The notes under the pieces were generated by a model that ran no database searches, was not told where the DNA came from, and saw only the letters and a program-made list of their open reading frames with translations. The position numbers and the translations under genes are program-made. 64,000 bases of DNA, from the NCBI RefSeq assembly GCF_033242265.1, contig NZ_BTFW01000001.1, positions 1,550,001 to 1,614,000 on the forward strand, given 5' to 3'. This document shows, one piece after another, positions 1-9,900 of this stretch. Every line of letters begins with the position of its first letter. Position 1 is the first letter of the stretch. This stretch comes from Novosphingobium sp. IK01 (GTDB lineage: Bacteria; Pseudomonadota; Alphaproteobacteria; Sphingomonadales; Sphingomonadaceae).

Positions 1-1
1 T

Positions 2-721
2 CCGGTGACGATGGACCAGGAAGAAGTCGCGCTGCGCTTCCAGAAATACGCGCTGATTTCCGCCGCCGTGGTCGATGAAAGCGGGCGTCTGGTCGGCCAG
101 ATCACCGTCGACGACGTTGTCCACATCATTCAGGAAGAAGCCAGCGAAGACATCCTGCGCCTTTCGGGCGCGGGCGACGGCGACATCAACGAGCCGATCT
201 CGCTGACCGTGCGCACGCGCCTGTCGTGGCTGGTGGTCAATCTGGGGACGGCGATCCTGGCCTCCTCGGTGGTCGGCCTGTTCCAGAACGCCATCGCCCA
301 TTTCGCGCTGCTGGCGGTGCTGATGCCGATCGTCTCGGGCATGGGCGGCAATGCGGGCACGCAGACCCTTGCGGTGGTCGTGCGCGCCATTGCCACCAAC
401 CAGCTGACCAGTTCGAACACCTGGTGGATGATCATGCGCGAGCTGCGCATCGCGCTGACCAACGGCCTTTCGCTTGGCCTGCTGATCGGCACGGGCACCG
501 GGCTCATCTTCGGCAACCCGCATCTGGGCATGGTGATCGCCGCGGCGATGATCATCAACAATCTGGTGGCGGGCCTTGCGGGCATCCTCGTTCCGGTCGG
601 GCTCGACCGCCTGCGCGTGGACCCGGCGGTCTCCTCGGCCGTTTTCGTGACGACCGCGACCGACACGATGGGCTTCTTCTCGTTCCTCGGGCTGGCCGTG
701 GTCACCGGCCTCACCTCCTGA
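2..721 (+). CDS. mgtE: Magnesium transporter MgtE, 3' part (5' end outside window)
   Basis: This is the C-terminal part of an MgtE-type Mg2+ channel of the inner membrane. The frame is open from base 2, so the N domain and most of the CBS pair lie upstream of the window. Visible are the end of a CBS domain (GQITVDDVVHIIQEE, about residues 30-45), a short linker, and a membrane domain of about five hydrophobic segments from residue 70 on. It carries the family signature PIVSGMGGNAGTQTL, and Asp/Thr residues near the last helix (TTATDTMGFFSF) match the ion-pore region. The stop is TGA. A DUF1489 gene follows 20 nt downstream and may be co-transcribed. Identification is firm; only completeness is limited by the window edge. 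Confidence 0.95.
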   Translation, partial: PVTMDQEEVALRFQKYALISAAVVDESGRLVGQITVDDVVHIIQEEASEDILRLSGAGDGDINEPISLTVRTRLSWLVVNLGTAILASSVVGLFQNAIAHFALLAVLMPIVSGMGGNAGTQTLAVVVRAIATNQLTSSNTWWMIMRELRIALTNGLSLGLLIGTGTGLIFGNPHLGMVIAAAMIINNLVAGLAGILVPVGLDRLRVDPAVSSAVFVTTATDTMGFFSFLGLAVVTGLTS

Positions 722-741
722 CCCGACGGAACCTGCCTCCC

Positions 742-1146
742 ATGCCCCTCAACATGACCAAAGTGGCCTATGGCGCGCAGTCGCTGGCCGAAGTGCACGA
801 CTGGTTCGCCCCCGATGGCCGCCATGGCGAAGGCGTCGCCCGCCTGACCACGCGCAACTGCCCGCGCCGCCATGCCGAGATGATCGGCGGCTCGCTGTTC
901 TGGATCCTCAAGCACCAGCTGGTCGCCCGCTCGGAAATCCTCGGTTTCGAGGAAGCCGAAGGCGGACGCACCGCCATCCTGATCTCCACCCGCCTGATCG
1001 ATGTCGTCCCCTGCCCACGCCGCGCCCATCAGGGCTGGCGCTATCTCGAAGAGGCCGATGCCCCTGCCGATCTGGATGAAGGGCAGGAGGGCGACATCCT
1101 TCCCCCCGACGTGGCTGGCGAACTCGCCCGTCTGGGTCTCGTCTAG
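742..1146 (+). CDS. DUF1489 family protein
   Basis: A 134-residue soluble protein that matches, by overall sequence, the alphaproteobacterial DUF1489 family, whose function is unknown. No catalytic motif is evident. It contains a His/Arg-rich central stretch (TTRNCPRRHAEMIGG) and an acidic C-terminus. The ATG at 742 is chosen because the upstream gene stops at 721 and the family begins with this MPLNMTKVA-type segment. Its stop codon overlaps the stop of the convergent nudC in the sequence CTAG (1143-1146), so there is no room for a terminator between the two genes. Confidence is in the family, not in a function. Confidence 0.82.
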   Translation: MPLNMTKVAYGAQSLAEVHDWFAPDGRHGEGVARLTTRNCPRRHAEMIGGSLFWILKHQLVARSEILGFEEAEGGRTAILISTRLIDVVPCPRRAHQGWRYLEEADAPADLDEGQEGDILPPDVAGELARLGLV

Positions 1147-2084
1147 ACAGAAACAGCCTGCTCCATCCACCATTCGAGCAGATGCCGCGCCACCGCGCTG
1201 GGCGGGGGAACCTCGAACAGCGCATCGCTCGCCCCCGCCAGCGCGGCGGCCACTTGCGCACGGGTGAACCACTGCGCATCCTCAAGCTCGTTGGCGTCGA
1301 TGGCAATCGCCCGGTCGTCGGCCAGCGCATGGCAGGCGATCATCAGCGACGAGGGATAGGGCCAGGGCTGGCTCGCCACATAGCGCACATCGCGCACGCG
1401 CACGCCCGCTTCCTCGAAAACCTCGCGTGCGACGGCCTCTTCCATCGTCTCCCCCGGCTCGACGAACCCGGCCAGCGCCGAATAGCGCCCGGCAGGAAAA
1501 CGCGGCTGGCGCCCGAGCAGAAGGCACCCGTCATGCTCGACCAGCATGATCGTGACGGGATCAACACTCGGAAAATGATCGGCTCCGCAAGCCTCGTTGA
1601 CGCAGGAGCGCTGCCAGCCGCCCTTGGCCAGCCGCGTCGCGCTGCCACAGCGCGCGCAGAACCGGTGCCGCGCGTGCCAGTCGACCAGACTGCGCGCCCC
1701 GCCATAGATCGCCAGATCAGCCGCAGGCATGGCGTCGAGCAGGCGGCGCAAGTCGGCAGCGGCAGGCGCCGTGCTGCCCGCAAGATCGGCCACGACCGGC
1801 GCGAAATGCCCGTGCCCCTGCGCGTCGAGCCCGAGGAAGATCAGCTCGGCCCCCTGCGGGCCTCCCGGCATATCCGAAAGGGGAACCCAGACCAGACCGC
1901 CCGTATCCGAAAAGACCGGCGCCAGCCCGTCGAGCCGCAAAAGCCGTGCGCCCTCCCCGGCCATGACCGCCGCCAGCCGGGCAGGATCGCCGCGCACCGC
2001 ATCGGCCCGGTCGAGCGGGCTGGCCGAATAGGCGATGGGAGAATGGGAGCGGCGGCGCGAAAGCAGGGCAGAATCGGTCGTCAT
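1143..2084 (-). CDS. nudC: NAD(+) diphosphatase NudC (Nudix hydrolase)
   Basis: Cytoplasmic Nudix enzyme of 313 aa that hydrolyses NAD(H), and deNADs NAD-capped RNA in the family. It shows the NudC architecture: a variable N-terminal domain, a four-Cys zinc ribbon (FCARCGS then CVNEAC, about residues 158-182), the complete Nudix box GFVEPGETMEEAV followed by REVFEEAG (about 216-238), and the NudC-specific SQPWPYPSS substrate motif just after it. The ATG at 2084 overlaps the stop of the upstream hydrolase gene (ATGA at 2081-2084), which implies translational coupling and fixes the start. An open frame extends further upstream but would lie inside the neighbour. Confidence 0.95.
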   Translation of the reverse strand: MTTDSALLSRRRSHSPIAYSASPLDRADAVRGDPARLAAVMAGEGARLLRLDGLAPVFSDTGGLVWVPLSDMPGGPQGAELIFLGLDAQGHGHFAPVVADLAGSTAPAAADLRRLLDAMPAADLAIYGGARSLVDWHARHRFCARCGSATRLAKGGWQRSCVNEACGADHFPSVDPVTIMLVEHDGCLLLGRQPRFPAGRYSALAGFVEPGETMEEAVAREVFEEAGVRVRDVRYVASQPWPYPSSLMIACHALADDRAIAIDANELEDAQWFTRAQVAAALAGASDALFEVPPPSAVARHLLEWWMEQAVSV

Positions 2085-3415
2085 GCGGGAACCTTGTTTT
2101 GCAACAACAGCCGCGCGCGCACATCGCTGCGCACGGCCTGCGGAAAATCCTTTTCGAGCGGATAGGTCATGGCGGGCATATATTGCGTGAACAGCCCCCC
2201 GCGCACGCCGCCCGGCTTGCTGATGAAGCCCAGCGTGCCCGCCGCGCCCGACCAGCCATAGGTGCCCGCCTCTGCGCCCAGGCCGACACGCCCCCCCGCG
2301 CCAAAGCCATGGCCCGCAATCCATGTGCCCGCCGTCGTCGCGCCGGGCGGCAGGAGGTTGCTGGTCCCCAGCGCGACCGCGCGCGCGCCCATGACCCGCT
2401 TGCCCGCAAAGACCCCGCCACCCAGCAGCATGGCCAGGAAGCGGTCGTAATCGCGCGGCGAACTGATCAGCCCGGCCCCGCCAAAGGGAAACGGCGGCGG
2501 ATCGCGGTAAATCGAGTTCACCGCCCCGTCGATGGGCAGCAGGCGCCCGTCGAAGATCAGGTAATTGCTGGTGAACCGTTCGACATCGCGGTCGGCCAGT
2601 TCGAACGCAGTGCTCGTCATGCCCAGCGGATCGAACAGGCGTTCCTGAAGGAAACCCGCAAAATCGCGCCCCGAGGCCAGCTCGATCACGCGCCCCAGCA
2701 GATCGAGCCCGACCGAATAGGACCAGCGCGTGCCCGGCTGATAGACCAGCGGCAGGCCGGCCAGCCGGTCGGCAAAGGCGGCAAGGCTGGGCGCAATCGG
2801 CGCGCTGGCGAAGAACGGCAGCTTCACCCGGCTGACCCGCAAGGGCACGATCCCCGCATCGAGATAAGCCTGCCGGATCGGCCCGGACTGGATGATCGTA
2901 TAGCCGAGCCCCGCGGTATGGGTGAGCAGGTTGCGCACGGTGATCTGCGCCGTGGCGGGCACCACCTTGTCGACGGGCCCGGCCGGATCGGCCAGAACCT
3001 TCATATGGGCAAAGCCGGGCAGGAAATCGGCGATGGGCTGGTCGAGGCCGAGCTTGCCCTCGTCGATCAGCATCATCGCGGCCATGCCGGTGATCGGCTT
3101 GGTCATCGAATAGATGCGGAACAGGTTGTCGAGGCCAAGGCCCCGCCGGTCGCCGCGCGTCGCCACCCCGCGCGCGACCATTTCGGGCGGAGCGCTGCCC
3201 CAGCCCAGCGTCGCCACCGCGCCGACCAGACGCCCGGAATCGACATAGTCATCGACCAGCGCCGAAACCGCAGGCAGGCGCGGATCGGCAGGGCTGGCAT
3301 GGGCCAGACAGCGCAGCAGCACCGCCCCGCCGACCACCCCGGCCCCGCCCAGCACGCCGCGCCGATTCCAGCCCCGCACGTTCCAGTCCCGCACTTGCGA
3401 TTCGCGATCCTGCAT
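2081..3415 (-). CDS. Serine hydrolase, beta-lactamase/esterase EstB-like
   Basis: A 444-aa exported serine hydrolase of the class C beta-lactamase/penicillin-binding-like fold (Pfam Beta-lactamase). The N-terminus has a twin-arginine-like signal (NRRGVLGGAGVVGGAVLL, about residues 16-33). The SxxK nucleophile motif is SMTK (about residue 104), and the Tyr motif is WSYSVGLDLLGRVIE, as in EstB-type esterases and 1,4-butanediol diacrylate esterase. Start is ATG 3415; one codon earlier is a TTG. mutY ends 15 nt upstream and nudC overlaps downstream, so mutY, this gene and nudC may form one minus-strand transcript. The physiological substrate is unknown; true beta-lactamase activity is not implied. 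Confidence 0.85.
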   Translation of the reverse strand: MQDRESQVRDWNVRGWNRRGVLGGAGVVGGAVLLRCLAHASPADPRLPAVSALVDDYVDSGRLVGAVATLGWGSAPPEMVARGVATRGDRRGLGLDNLFRIYSMTKPITGMAAMMLIDEGKLGLDQPIADFLPGFAHMKVLADPAGPVDKVVPATAQITVRNLLTHTAGLGYTIIQSGPIRQAYLDAGIVPLRVSRVKLPFFASAPIAPSLAAFADRLAGLPLVYQPGTRWSYSVGLDLLGRVIELASGRDFAGFLQERLFDPLGMTSTAFELADRDVERFTSNYLIFDGRLLPIDGAVNSIYRDPPPFPFGGAGLISSPRDYDRFLAMLLGGGVFAGKRVMGARAVALGTSNLLPPGATTAGTWIAGHGFGAGGRVGLGAEAGTYGWSGAAGTLGFISKPGGVRGGLFTQYMPAMTYPLEKDFPQAVRSDVRARLLLQNKVPA

Positions 3416-3430
3416 CAAACCGGCATCCTT

Positions 3431-4609
3431 TCAGGCCAGCACCAGTTGCGCCGCCTTGGCAAAGACCGTGGGCAACCCGGCATCCGCAATCCGCGCGCGC
3501 GGCCACCACTGCGCATCGTCCCCGAGCATGGCTGACACCCTACAATCCGGATCGCCAACGGCCACCACCAAATGAAGTTCCAGATCAAAATGGGTGAACC
3601 CGTGGCGGACAACCCCGCCCGCCTGCCAGTCGGCCTGTGCGACCCCGAGGGGCGCGCAGACCGCAGGGGGCGCGCCATGGCCATCGGCCCGCGCGCTCCA
3701 GCCATCGTCGGGCAAGGCACGCATCCCCCCCAGCATGCCCTTGCCCGGACGGGTGACGAGCAGGACTTCGACCTCGCCGTCGGCCCCCGTCCGCTCGATC
3801 CAGAACGCGCGCCCCTGCCGCACGGGCTTGGTCTTTTTCGGCGCCTTGACCGGGAGCCTTTCGGGGTTGCCGGTGGCCCGCGCGCGGCACAGCTTTTCCA
3901 GCGGGCAGAGCAGGCAGCGCGGCGCCCTGACCGTGCAGATGGTTGCGCCAAGGTCCATCATCGCCTGCGCGAAATCGCCCGCGCGGGTGGCCGGGGTCAC
4001 GCTGTCGGTCGCCGCGCGGATCGCGCTGCGTGCGCCGGGCAAAGGCTCCTCGATGGCAAAGAGCCGCGCGATCACCCGCTCGACATTGGCATCGACCACC
4101 ACCGCCCGCCGCCCGAAGGCAATCGCGGCCACCGCCGCTGCGGTATAGGCGCCAAGGCCGGGCAGCGCGCGCAAGCCCTCCTCGCTGTCGGGGAAAGCCC
4201 CCAGCGCCGCCACCGCCCGCGCGCAGGCCACCAGATTGCGCGCGCGGGCATAATAGCCCAGCCCCGCCCACGCGGCCATGACCTGTGCCTCGTCGGCGGC
4301 GGCCAGCGCCTCGACCGTCGGCCAGGCGCTGGTGAACTTCTCGAAATAGGGGACGACAGCAGCCACTGTCGTCTGCTGGAGCATCACTTCGGACAGCCAG
4401 ACCCGATAGGGATCGGGCAAGGGTGCTTGTCCAAGCGGATCTGGCCGATGCCGCCAGGGCAAATGCCGGGCATGGACATCGTACCAGACCAGCAGGGCCT
4501 GCGCGACGCCAGCCCCGTCATTGGCCCCGTCATTGGCCCCCTCCTCGCCCTTCGGCACGGAGGGGGGAAAATCGTGAACATGATCGTCAACATGGGTGCT
4601 GGCTTGCAT
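3431..4609 (-). CDS. mutY: A/G-specific adenine glycosylase MutY
   Basis: Base-excision repair glycosylase (392 aa) that removes adenine mispaired with 8-oxoguanine. Motifs: catalytic Glu in WLSEVMLQQTTV, the helix-hairpin-helix LPGLGAYTAAAV, catalytic Asp in VVVDANVERV, and the [4Fe-4S] ligands CTVRAPRCLLCPLEKLC (C-x6-C-x2-C-x5-C). A C-terminal Nudix-like 8-oxoG recognition domain follows (about residues 260-392). The ATG at 4609 is preferred over an upstream in-frame TTG. The N-terminus contains a tandem 12-nt duplication encoding GANDGAND. dciA diverges only 29 nt away (4639), so both promoters must overlap. Confidence 0.96.
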   Translation of the reverse strand: MQASTHVDDHVHDFPPSVPKGEEGANDGANDGAGVAQALLVWYDVHARHLPWRHRPDPLGQAPLPDPYRVWLSEVMLQQTTVAAVVPYFEKFTSAWPTVEALAAADEAQVMAAWAGLGYYARARNLVACARAVAALGAFPDSEEGLRALPGLGAYTAAAVAAIAFGRRAVVVDANVERVIARLFAIEEPLPGARSAIRAATDSVTPATRAGDFAQAMMDLGATICTVRAPRCLLCPLEKLCRARATGNPERLPVKAPKKTKPVRQGRAFWIERTGADGEVEVLLVTRPGKGMLGGMRALPDDGWSARADGHGAPPAVCAPLGVAQADWQAGGVVRHGFTHFDLELHLVVAVGDPDCRVSAMLGDDAQWWPRARIADAGLPTVFAKAAQLVLA

Positions 4610-4638
4610 GGCGCCGCTATGGCATGGCTTGGCCCACA

Positions 4639-5259
4639 ATGGAAAGCGATCCGCCCAAACCCAGTCGTGCCCGCTCCAATCGCGCCGACACCAGTCGCGC
4701 GCAAAAGGCCAGGGCCAGCACAGGCAGCGACGCAGGGCGCACGTTCGAACGCCCGCGCGGGGGCGATGCGCGCCAGATTTCCGATCTCATGCCCGCCATC
4801 GGGCGCACCGCGTTCCGCCGCTTCGGCTTCGTGCAAAGCTCGGTCGTCTCGCGCTGGCCCGAGATCATCGGGGCGGCCCATGCGCGCCATTGCCTGCCCG
4901 AATCGATCCGCTTCGCGCCAGGCGAAAAGGCCGACGGGGTACTCCATCTGGTCGTCACCCCGGCCCATGCCCCGCTGATCCAGCATGTGATCCCCGAGAT
5001 CATCGAGCGGGTGAACCGCTTCTTCGGCTATCGCGCGGTCGCCCGCGTCAAGCTGCGTCAAGGCGTGGTTCAGGCACGGCAAGCCACCGGTCCCAAGCCA
5101 CTCGCGCCGCCCTCGCTCAAGCCGATCCCGATGGAACTGGGGGAAAGCCTGCGCGACATCGGCGACCCGGAACTGCGCGCGGTGCTCGAATCGCTGGCCC
5201 GCTCGCTGGGCGAAGCGAGTGCACGCGAAGAAACGAAGAACAGGGATGGACAGAAGTGA
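4639..5259 (+). CDS. DciA-like DUF721 protein (helicase loader family)
   Basis: A 206-aa protein of the DUF721/DciA family. DciA is the ancestral bacterial operator and loader of the replicative helicase DnaB. The KH-like DUF721 domain is recognisable at about residues 50-140 (FGFVQSSVVSRWPEIIGAAH, then a strand-rich HLVVTPAHAPLIQHVIPEII). An ATG at 4639 is chosen; another in frame lies at 4624. The 3' end overlaps the GTG of the next gene (GTGA, 5256-5259). It sits divergent to mutY and at the head of a cluster ending in smc, which gives the region a chromosome-maintenance flavour. The helicase-loading role is inferred from family membership only. Confidence 0.82.
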   Translation: MESDPPKPSRARSNRADTSRAQKARASTGSDAGRTFERPRGGDARQISDLMPAIGRTAFRRFGFVQSSVVSRWPEIIGAAHARHCLPESIRFAPGEKADGVLHLVVTPAHAPLIQHVIPEIIERVNRFFGYRAVARVKLRQGVVQARQATGPKPLAPPSLKPIPMELGESLRDIGDPELRAVLESLARSLGEASAREETKNRDGQK

Positions 5260-6020
5260 TCAGACCTTTGCGTAACCTTGTTGCCGTTCTGGCCGCCCTG
5301 ACCGGGCTGGCCCTGGCATCCGGCCCGGCCCTGGCCGCCCCCGTCCAGAAAGCTGCCCCGGCGGCGGCCCCGGTGGCGACCAAATCGCTGGCGCCCGCTT
5401 CTGCGCACAACTGGAACCAGACCATCGTGCGCACGCCGCGCGACAGCTACCTGCTCGGCAACCCGGACGGCCAGATCAAGCTGGTCGAATATGTCAGCTA
5501 TACCTGCCCCCATTGCGCCCATTTCACCCAGGAATCCGACGCCCAGTTGCGTCTGGGCATGATCGGGCCGGGCAAGGGCTCGATCGAGGTGCGCAACTTC
5601 GTGCGCGACCCGGTCGACCTGACCGTGGCCCTGCTCACCCACTGCGTGCCCACGAAGGCCTTCTGGCCCACCCATGTCATGTTCCTGACCCGCCAGCCGG
5701 ACTGGATCGGCCTTGAAGCCACCGCCACCAATGCCCAGCGCCAGCGCTGGACCACGGGCCCGCTCGCCAGCCGCACCCGCGCCATTGCCAGCGACTTCAA
5801 GTTCTACGACATGATCGCCACGCGCGGGATCGACCGCCCCGCCGCCGACCGCTGCCTGGCCGACGAGGCGCTGGCCACCCGCCTTGCCGCCGCCACCAAG
5901 GAAGCCGAAGAAAAGGACTATGTCCAGGGCACGCCCTCGTTCGTGCTCAACGGCCTGCCGCTGGCCGGAACCGCCAGCTGGGCCGCGCTCAAGCCCCAGA
6001 TCGAAGCCCGCATGAACTGA
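5256..6020 (+). CDS. DsbA-family thiol:disulfide oxidoreductase (first of two)
   Basis: A 254-aa periplasmic thioredoxin-fold protein. The GTG start at 5256 overlaps the dciA stop by 4 nt, and it encodes a clean signal peptide ending near LALASGPALAAP (about residue 25). The active site is CPHC at about residue 84 (SYTCPHCAHFTQ), and the cis-Pro loop is QGTPSFVLNG near the C-terminus, typical of DsbA/DsbG-like proteins. The two flanking helices contain two further Cys residues (HCVPTK and RCLADE) that could form a second disulfide. A second paralogue follows 73 nt downstream. The oxidase versus isomerase direction cannot be decided from sequence. Confidence 0.92.
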   Translation: MIRPLRNLVAVLAALTGLALASGPALAAPVQKAAPAAAPVATKSLAPASAHNWNQTIVRTPRDSYLLGNPDGQIKLVEYVSYTCPHCAHFTQESDAQLRLGMIGPGKGSIEVRNFVRDPVDLTVALLTHCVPTKAFWPTHVMFLTRQPDWIGLEATATNAQRQRWTTGPLASRTRAIASDFKFYDMIATRGIDRPAADRCLADEALATRLAAATKEAEEKDYVQGTPSFVLNGLPLAGTASWAALKPQIEARMN

Positions 6021-6093
6021 CGCGGAAGGGCCAAAACCCCTTTTCGTGCATGTGTGCCACAACCGACCATTCCAGAGACGGAACACCCCAGCC

Positions 6094-6846
6094 ATGAAGC
6101 TTGCCTCCGCCCGCATCGCGCTGCTCGCCCTGCCGCTCGCGCTCAACCTTGCCGCCTGCAAGAAGAGCGATGACACCGCTACCGGAACCGCGAGCGAAAG
6201 CGCCGCCACCCTGCCCAACGTGCCCGCCCCCGCTGGCAAGGCCTGGGCCGACGTGGTCAGCAAGACCGCCGATGGCGGCTATGTGATGGGCAACCCCGAT
6301 GCGGCGATCAAGGTCATCGAATTCGGCTCGCTCACCTGCCCGCACTGCGGCGAATTTGCCGAAAAAGGCTTCCCCAAGCTGCGCGAAAGCTACATCGCCT
6401 CGGGCCGCGTGAGCCTCGAATTCCGCAACTTCGTGCGCGATCCGTTCGATACCACGATGGCCATGCTCACCCAGTGCGGCACGCCCGACACGTTCTATGC
6501 GCTGACCGAGCAGGTCTATTCCAACCAGAAGGACCTGTTCGCCAAGCTCCAGCCCGCCGCCACGGCGATCCAGTCGGGCAGCACCCCGCCCGACAAGCTG
6601 TTCACCGTGCTGGCCGACAAGGGCGGGCTGATCGACTTCTTCGGCGCGCGCGGCATTGCGCGCGATCAGGCGCTGGCGTGCCTGGCCAAGACCGACGCCG
6701 CCAAGACGCTCGCCGCCAATACCCAGTCCTGGGAAGACAAGTACAACATTTCGGGCACCCCGACTTTCCTCGTCAACGGCAAGAATGTCGACGTGGCGAC
6801 CTGGGAACAGCTCGAACCCATTTTGCAGCGCGCCGGCGCGCGCTGA
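6094..6846 (+). CDS. DsbA-family thiol:disulfide oxidoreductase (second, lipoprotein)
   Basis: A 250-aa paralogue of the preceding gene. The ATG at 6094 starts a lipoprotein signal with lipobox LNLAAC (Cys about residue 21), so it is probably membrane-tethered in the periplasm. The redox centre is CPHC in SLTCPHCGEFAEKGF (about residue 82), and the cis-Pro loop is SGTPTFLVNG. The FRNFVRDPFD segment matches FVRDPVD of the first copy, supporting a tandem duplication. The gene lies between the first DsbA and smc, on the same strand. Tandem DsbA-like proteins at this position suggest a client-specific thiol pathway, but no client gene is adjacent. Confidence 0.92.
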   Translation: MKLASARIALLALPLALNLAACKKSDDTATGTASESAATLPNVPAPAGKAWADVVSKTADGGYVMGNPDAAIKVIEFGSLTCPHCGEFAEKGFPKLRESYIASGRVSLEFRNFVRDPFDTTMAMLTQCGTPDTFYALTEQVYSNQKDLFAKLQPAATAIQSGSTPPDKLFTVLADKGGLIDFFGARGIARDQALACLAKTDAAKTLAANTQSWEDKYNISGTPTFLVNGKNVDVATWEQLEPILQRAGAR

Positions 6847-6903
6847 TCTGAAGCGGAATGTGGGGGCGCCGTGGGGGCGGCGCCTCTCTTTCGGGGGGTG
6901 GCC

Positions 6904-9900
6904 ATGCATTTCCAGCGCTTGAAACTCTCCGGTTTCAAGAGCTTCGTCGAACCGGCCGAACTGCGGATCGAGCCGGGGCTGACCGGCGTGGTCGGCCCCA
7001 ACGGGTGTGGCAAGTCCAACCTGCTCGAAGCCTTGCGCTGGGTCATGGGCGAGGCTTCGGCCCGCGCGATGCGCGGCAGCGGAATGGACGACGTGATCTT
7101 TGCCGGCAGCGGCCGGCGCCCCCCACGCGCCTTTGCCGAAGTGGCGCTGACCGCAAAGACCGACCCCGACGACCAGTGGGGCGGCGAACTCGAAGTCGTC
7201 CGCCGGATCGAGCGCGGGGCGGGTTCGGCCTATCGCGTCAACGGGCGCGACGTGCGGGCCAAGGATGTCGGCCTGATCTTCGCCGATGCGGCCACCGGCG
7301 CGCACAGCCCGGCGCTTGTCAGTCAGGGGCGCATCGCCGCGGTCATCGCCGCCAAGCCGGCCGAGCGGCGCATGATGCTGGAGGAAGCCGCCGGGATCGC
7401 CGGGCTTCACGTCCGCCGCCGCGATGCCGAGCAGAAATTGCGCGCGACCGAGGCCAACCTTGGCCGCCTCGAAGACCTCATGGCCGGGCTCGACGACCAG
7501 ATCGCCGCCTTGCGCAAGCAGGCCCGCGCCGCCCAGCGCTACAAGGACGTGTCCGAACGCATCCGCGTGGCCGAAGCGCGGCTGACCTATGCCCGCTGGC
7601 GCGACGCCGCGCAGGCCGCCGACCTCGCCCGCAAGGAAGCGGGACAAGCCGAAGCCGCCGTCGCCGGGGCGCAGGCCGCGACCGTCACCGCGCAGGGCGC
7701 GCAACATGCCGCCGCCACCGCGCTCGCACAGGCGCGCGAGGCCCAGTTCGACCGCCGTCAGGATGCCGCCGCCCATGGCCAGCGCATGGCCGCCCTCGCC
7801 GCCCAACTCGATGCCGCCGAACAGCGCCTGGCCGACATCGACCGCCAGCGCGCACGGATCGAGGAAGACCGCACCCAGGCCGACCGCGTGACCCGCGAGG
7901 CCGCGCTCGCCCTCGCCCGCCTCGAAGCCGACATCACCCGCAGCGAGGCCGACCTTCTGGCCGACGAGGCCCGCCGCCCGCTGCTCGTGCAAGCCCACGA
8001 CGAAGCCGACCGCACGGCCCGCGCCGCGCAAGTCGACCACGCGCAAAAAGTCGCCGCGCTGGCCGGGACAGAGGCAGAATGGCGCGTGGCGCAGGCCGCC
8101 CTTGCCGCCGCCGCCCAGCGCCTTGCCCGCCTCGACGCCGAAAGCGCCCGGCTCGACGCGCAGGCCGCCGCGCTGGCCGCCCAGCCCGATCCGGCACTGG
8201 CGCTGGCCGCAGCGCAAGCCCGCCGCGACGAAGCCGCGCAGACCCTCGCGCGCAGCCGCGCCCGCCGCGACGAACTGGCCCTGGCCCGCGAAACCCTGAC
8301 AGCCGCGCGCGATGCCGCCGCCAATGCGCTGGCCGGGGCCCGCGCCGATCTGGCCGGGGTCGTGCGCGAGGCCGAGGCGCTGGCCCGCGACAAGGCCGCC
8401 CGCGCCAAAGCGGCCATGGCGCGCGGCAAGGGCCCTGCCGCGCTCGACGCCTGCCGCGTCGCGCCGGGCTGGGAACGCGCGCTGGCCGCCGTGCTGGGGC
8501 GCGATGCAGCCGCCCCGCTCGGCCCCGCGCAGGACGAAGGCCGGTTCTGGACCGGCGCGGAAGCACCCGAACCGCTGCCCGATGCCCTGCTGCTCCACAT
8601 GGCGCAATGCCCGGACGAACTCGCCGCCCGCCTCGCGCTGGTCCACGCGGTCGAGGCCGATGAAGGGCAGCCGCTTGCGCCGGGCGAATGGCTGGTCACG
8701 CGCGGCGGGCACTTGCGCCGGTGGGATGGCTTTGTCGCGCGCGGCGAAGGGGCCGCGCAGGCCGCCGCGCTGGAGGCCGACAACCGCCTGACCGATCTCG
8801 AACAGCGCCGCCCCGCCCTCGAACAGGCGCTGGCCGAGGCCGACACCGCCCACGAGGCCGCACGCCAAGGCCTGTCTGCCGTACAGGCCGAATGGAGCGG
8901 CATCGAAAAGGCCATCGGCAGCGCCGCCGACGCCGAGCGTAGCGCCCTGCGCGCGCTCGACCAGGCCGAAGCCGCCCGCGCCACCCAAGCCCAGCGGGCG
9001 CAAGATCTGGCCCGCGCCCGCGAAACCCTGGGCCAGCAGCGCGCCGAGGCCGAAGCCGAAGCAAGCGCCGCACAGGCCCAGCAGGCCGCCCTCCCCGATC
9101 CGGCGCAGGGCCGCGCGGCGGTGGAGGCCGCGCAAGGCCGCCTGTCGGACACCGCGCGCGCCCTGCAACAGGCCAGCGCCGCACAGGCCGCCCTCGAACA
9201 GGCGCTGGCCGTCGGGCGCGAGCGGCTGGGCGGCATGAAGGCCGACCAGCGCAACTGGCAGGCCCGCGCCGATGATGCGACCCGCAGCCTCGCCCAGATG
9301 GCCAAGCGCGCCGAAGAACTCGACGCCGAACGCGCCGTGGGCGCGGCCAAGCCGCTCGGCCTGATGGCCCAGATCGAGGAGGGCGACGCCATCGGCACCC
9401 GCATCACCGCCGATCTCGCGCAGGCCGAAGCCGCGCTGGCGCAAGCCGAACAGGCGGGCAAGGCCGCCGATGCCGCGCTCGCCGCCGCCAACGAGGCGCT
9501 GGCCGCCGCGCGCGAGCACCGCGCCGGGGCCATCGCGCGCGCCGCCCACGAGGACCAGCGCCGACAGGACATGGCGGGTGTTTCGGGCGACCGCTTCCAG
9601 TGCCCGCCCCCGCTCCTGCCCGAACGCTTCGCGTTTGCCTCGGCGCAAGTGGGCAGCGCCGCACAGGAAAACGACACCCACGAAAGCCTTCTGGCCGAGC
9701 GCGAGCGGATCGGCCCGGTCAACCTCGTGGCCGCTGCCGAACTGGCCGAGATGGAAGGGCGCCACGCCGAGAGCCTCGCCCAGCAGGCCGAACTGGCCGA
9801 AGCGGTCAACCGGCTGCGCGGCTCGATCGGCAACCTCAACCGCGAGGGGCGCGAACGCCTGCGCGCCGCCTTCGAGGCGGTCGACGGGCATTTCCGCCGC

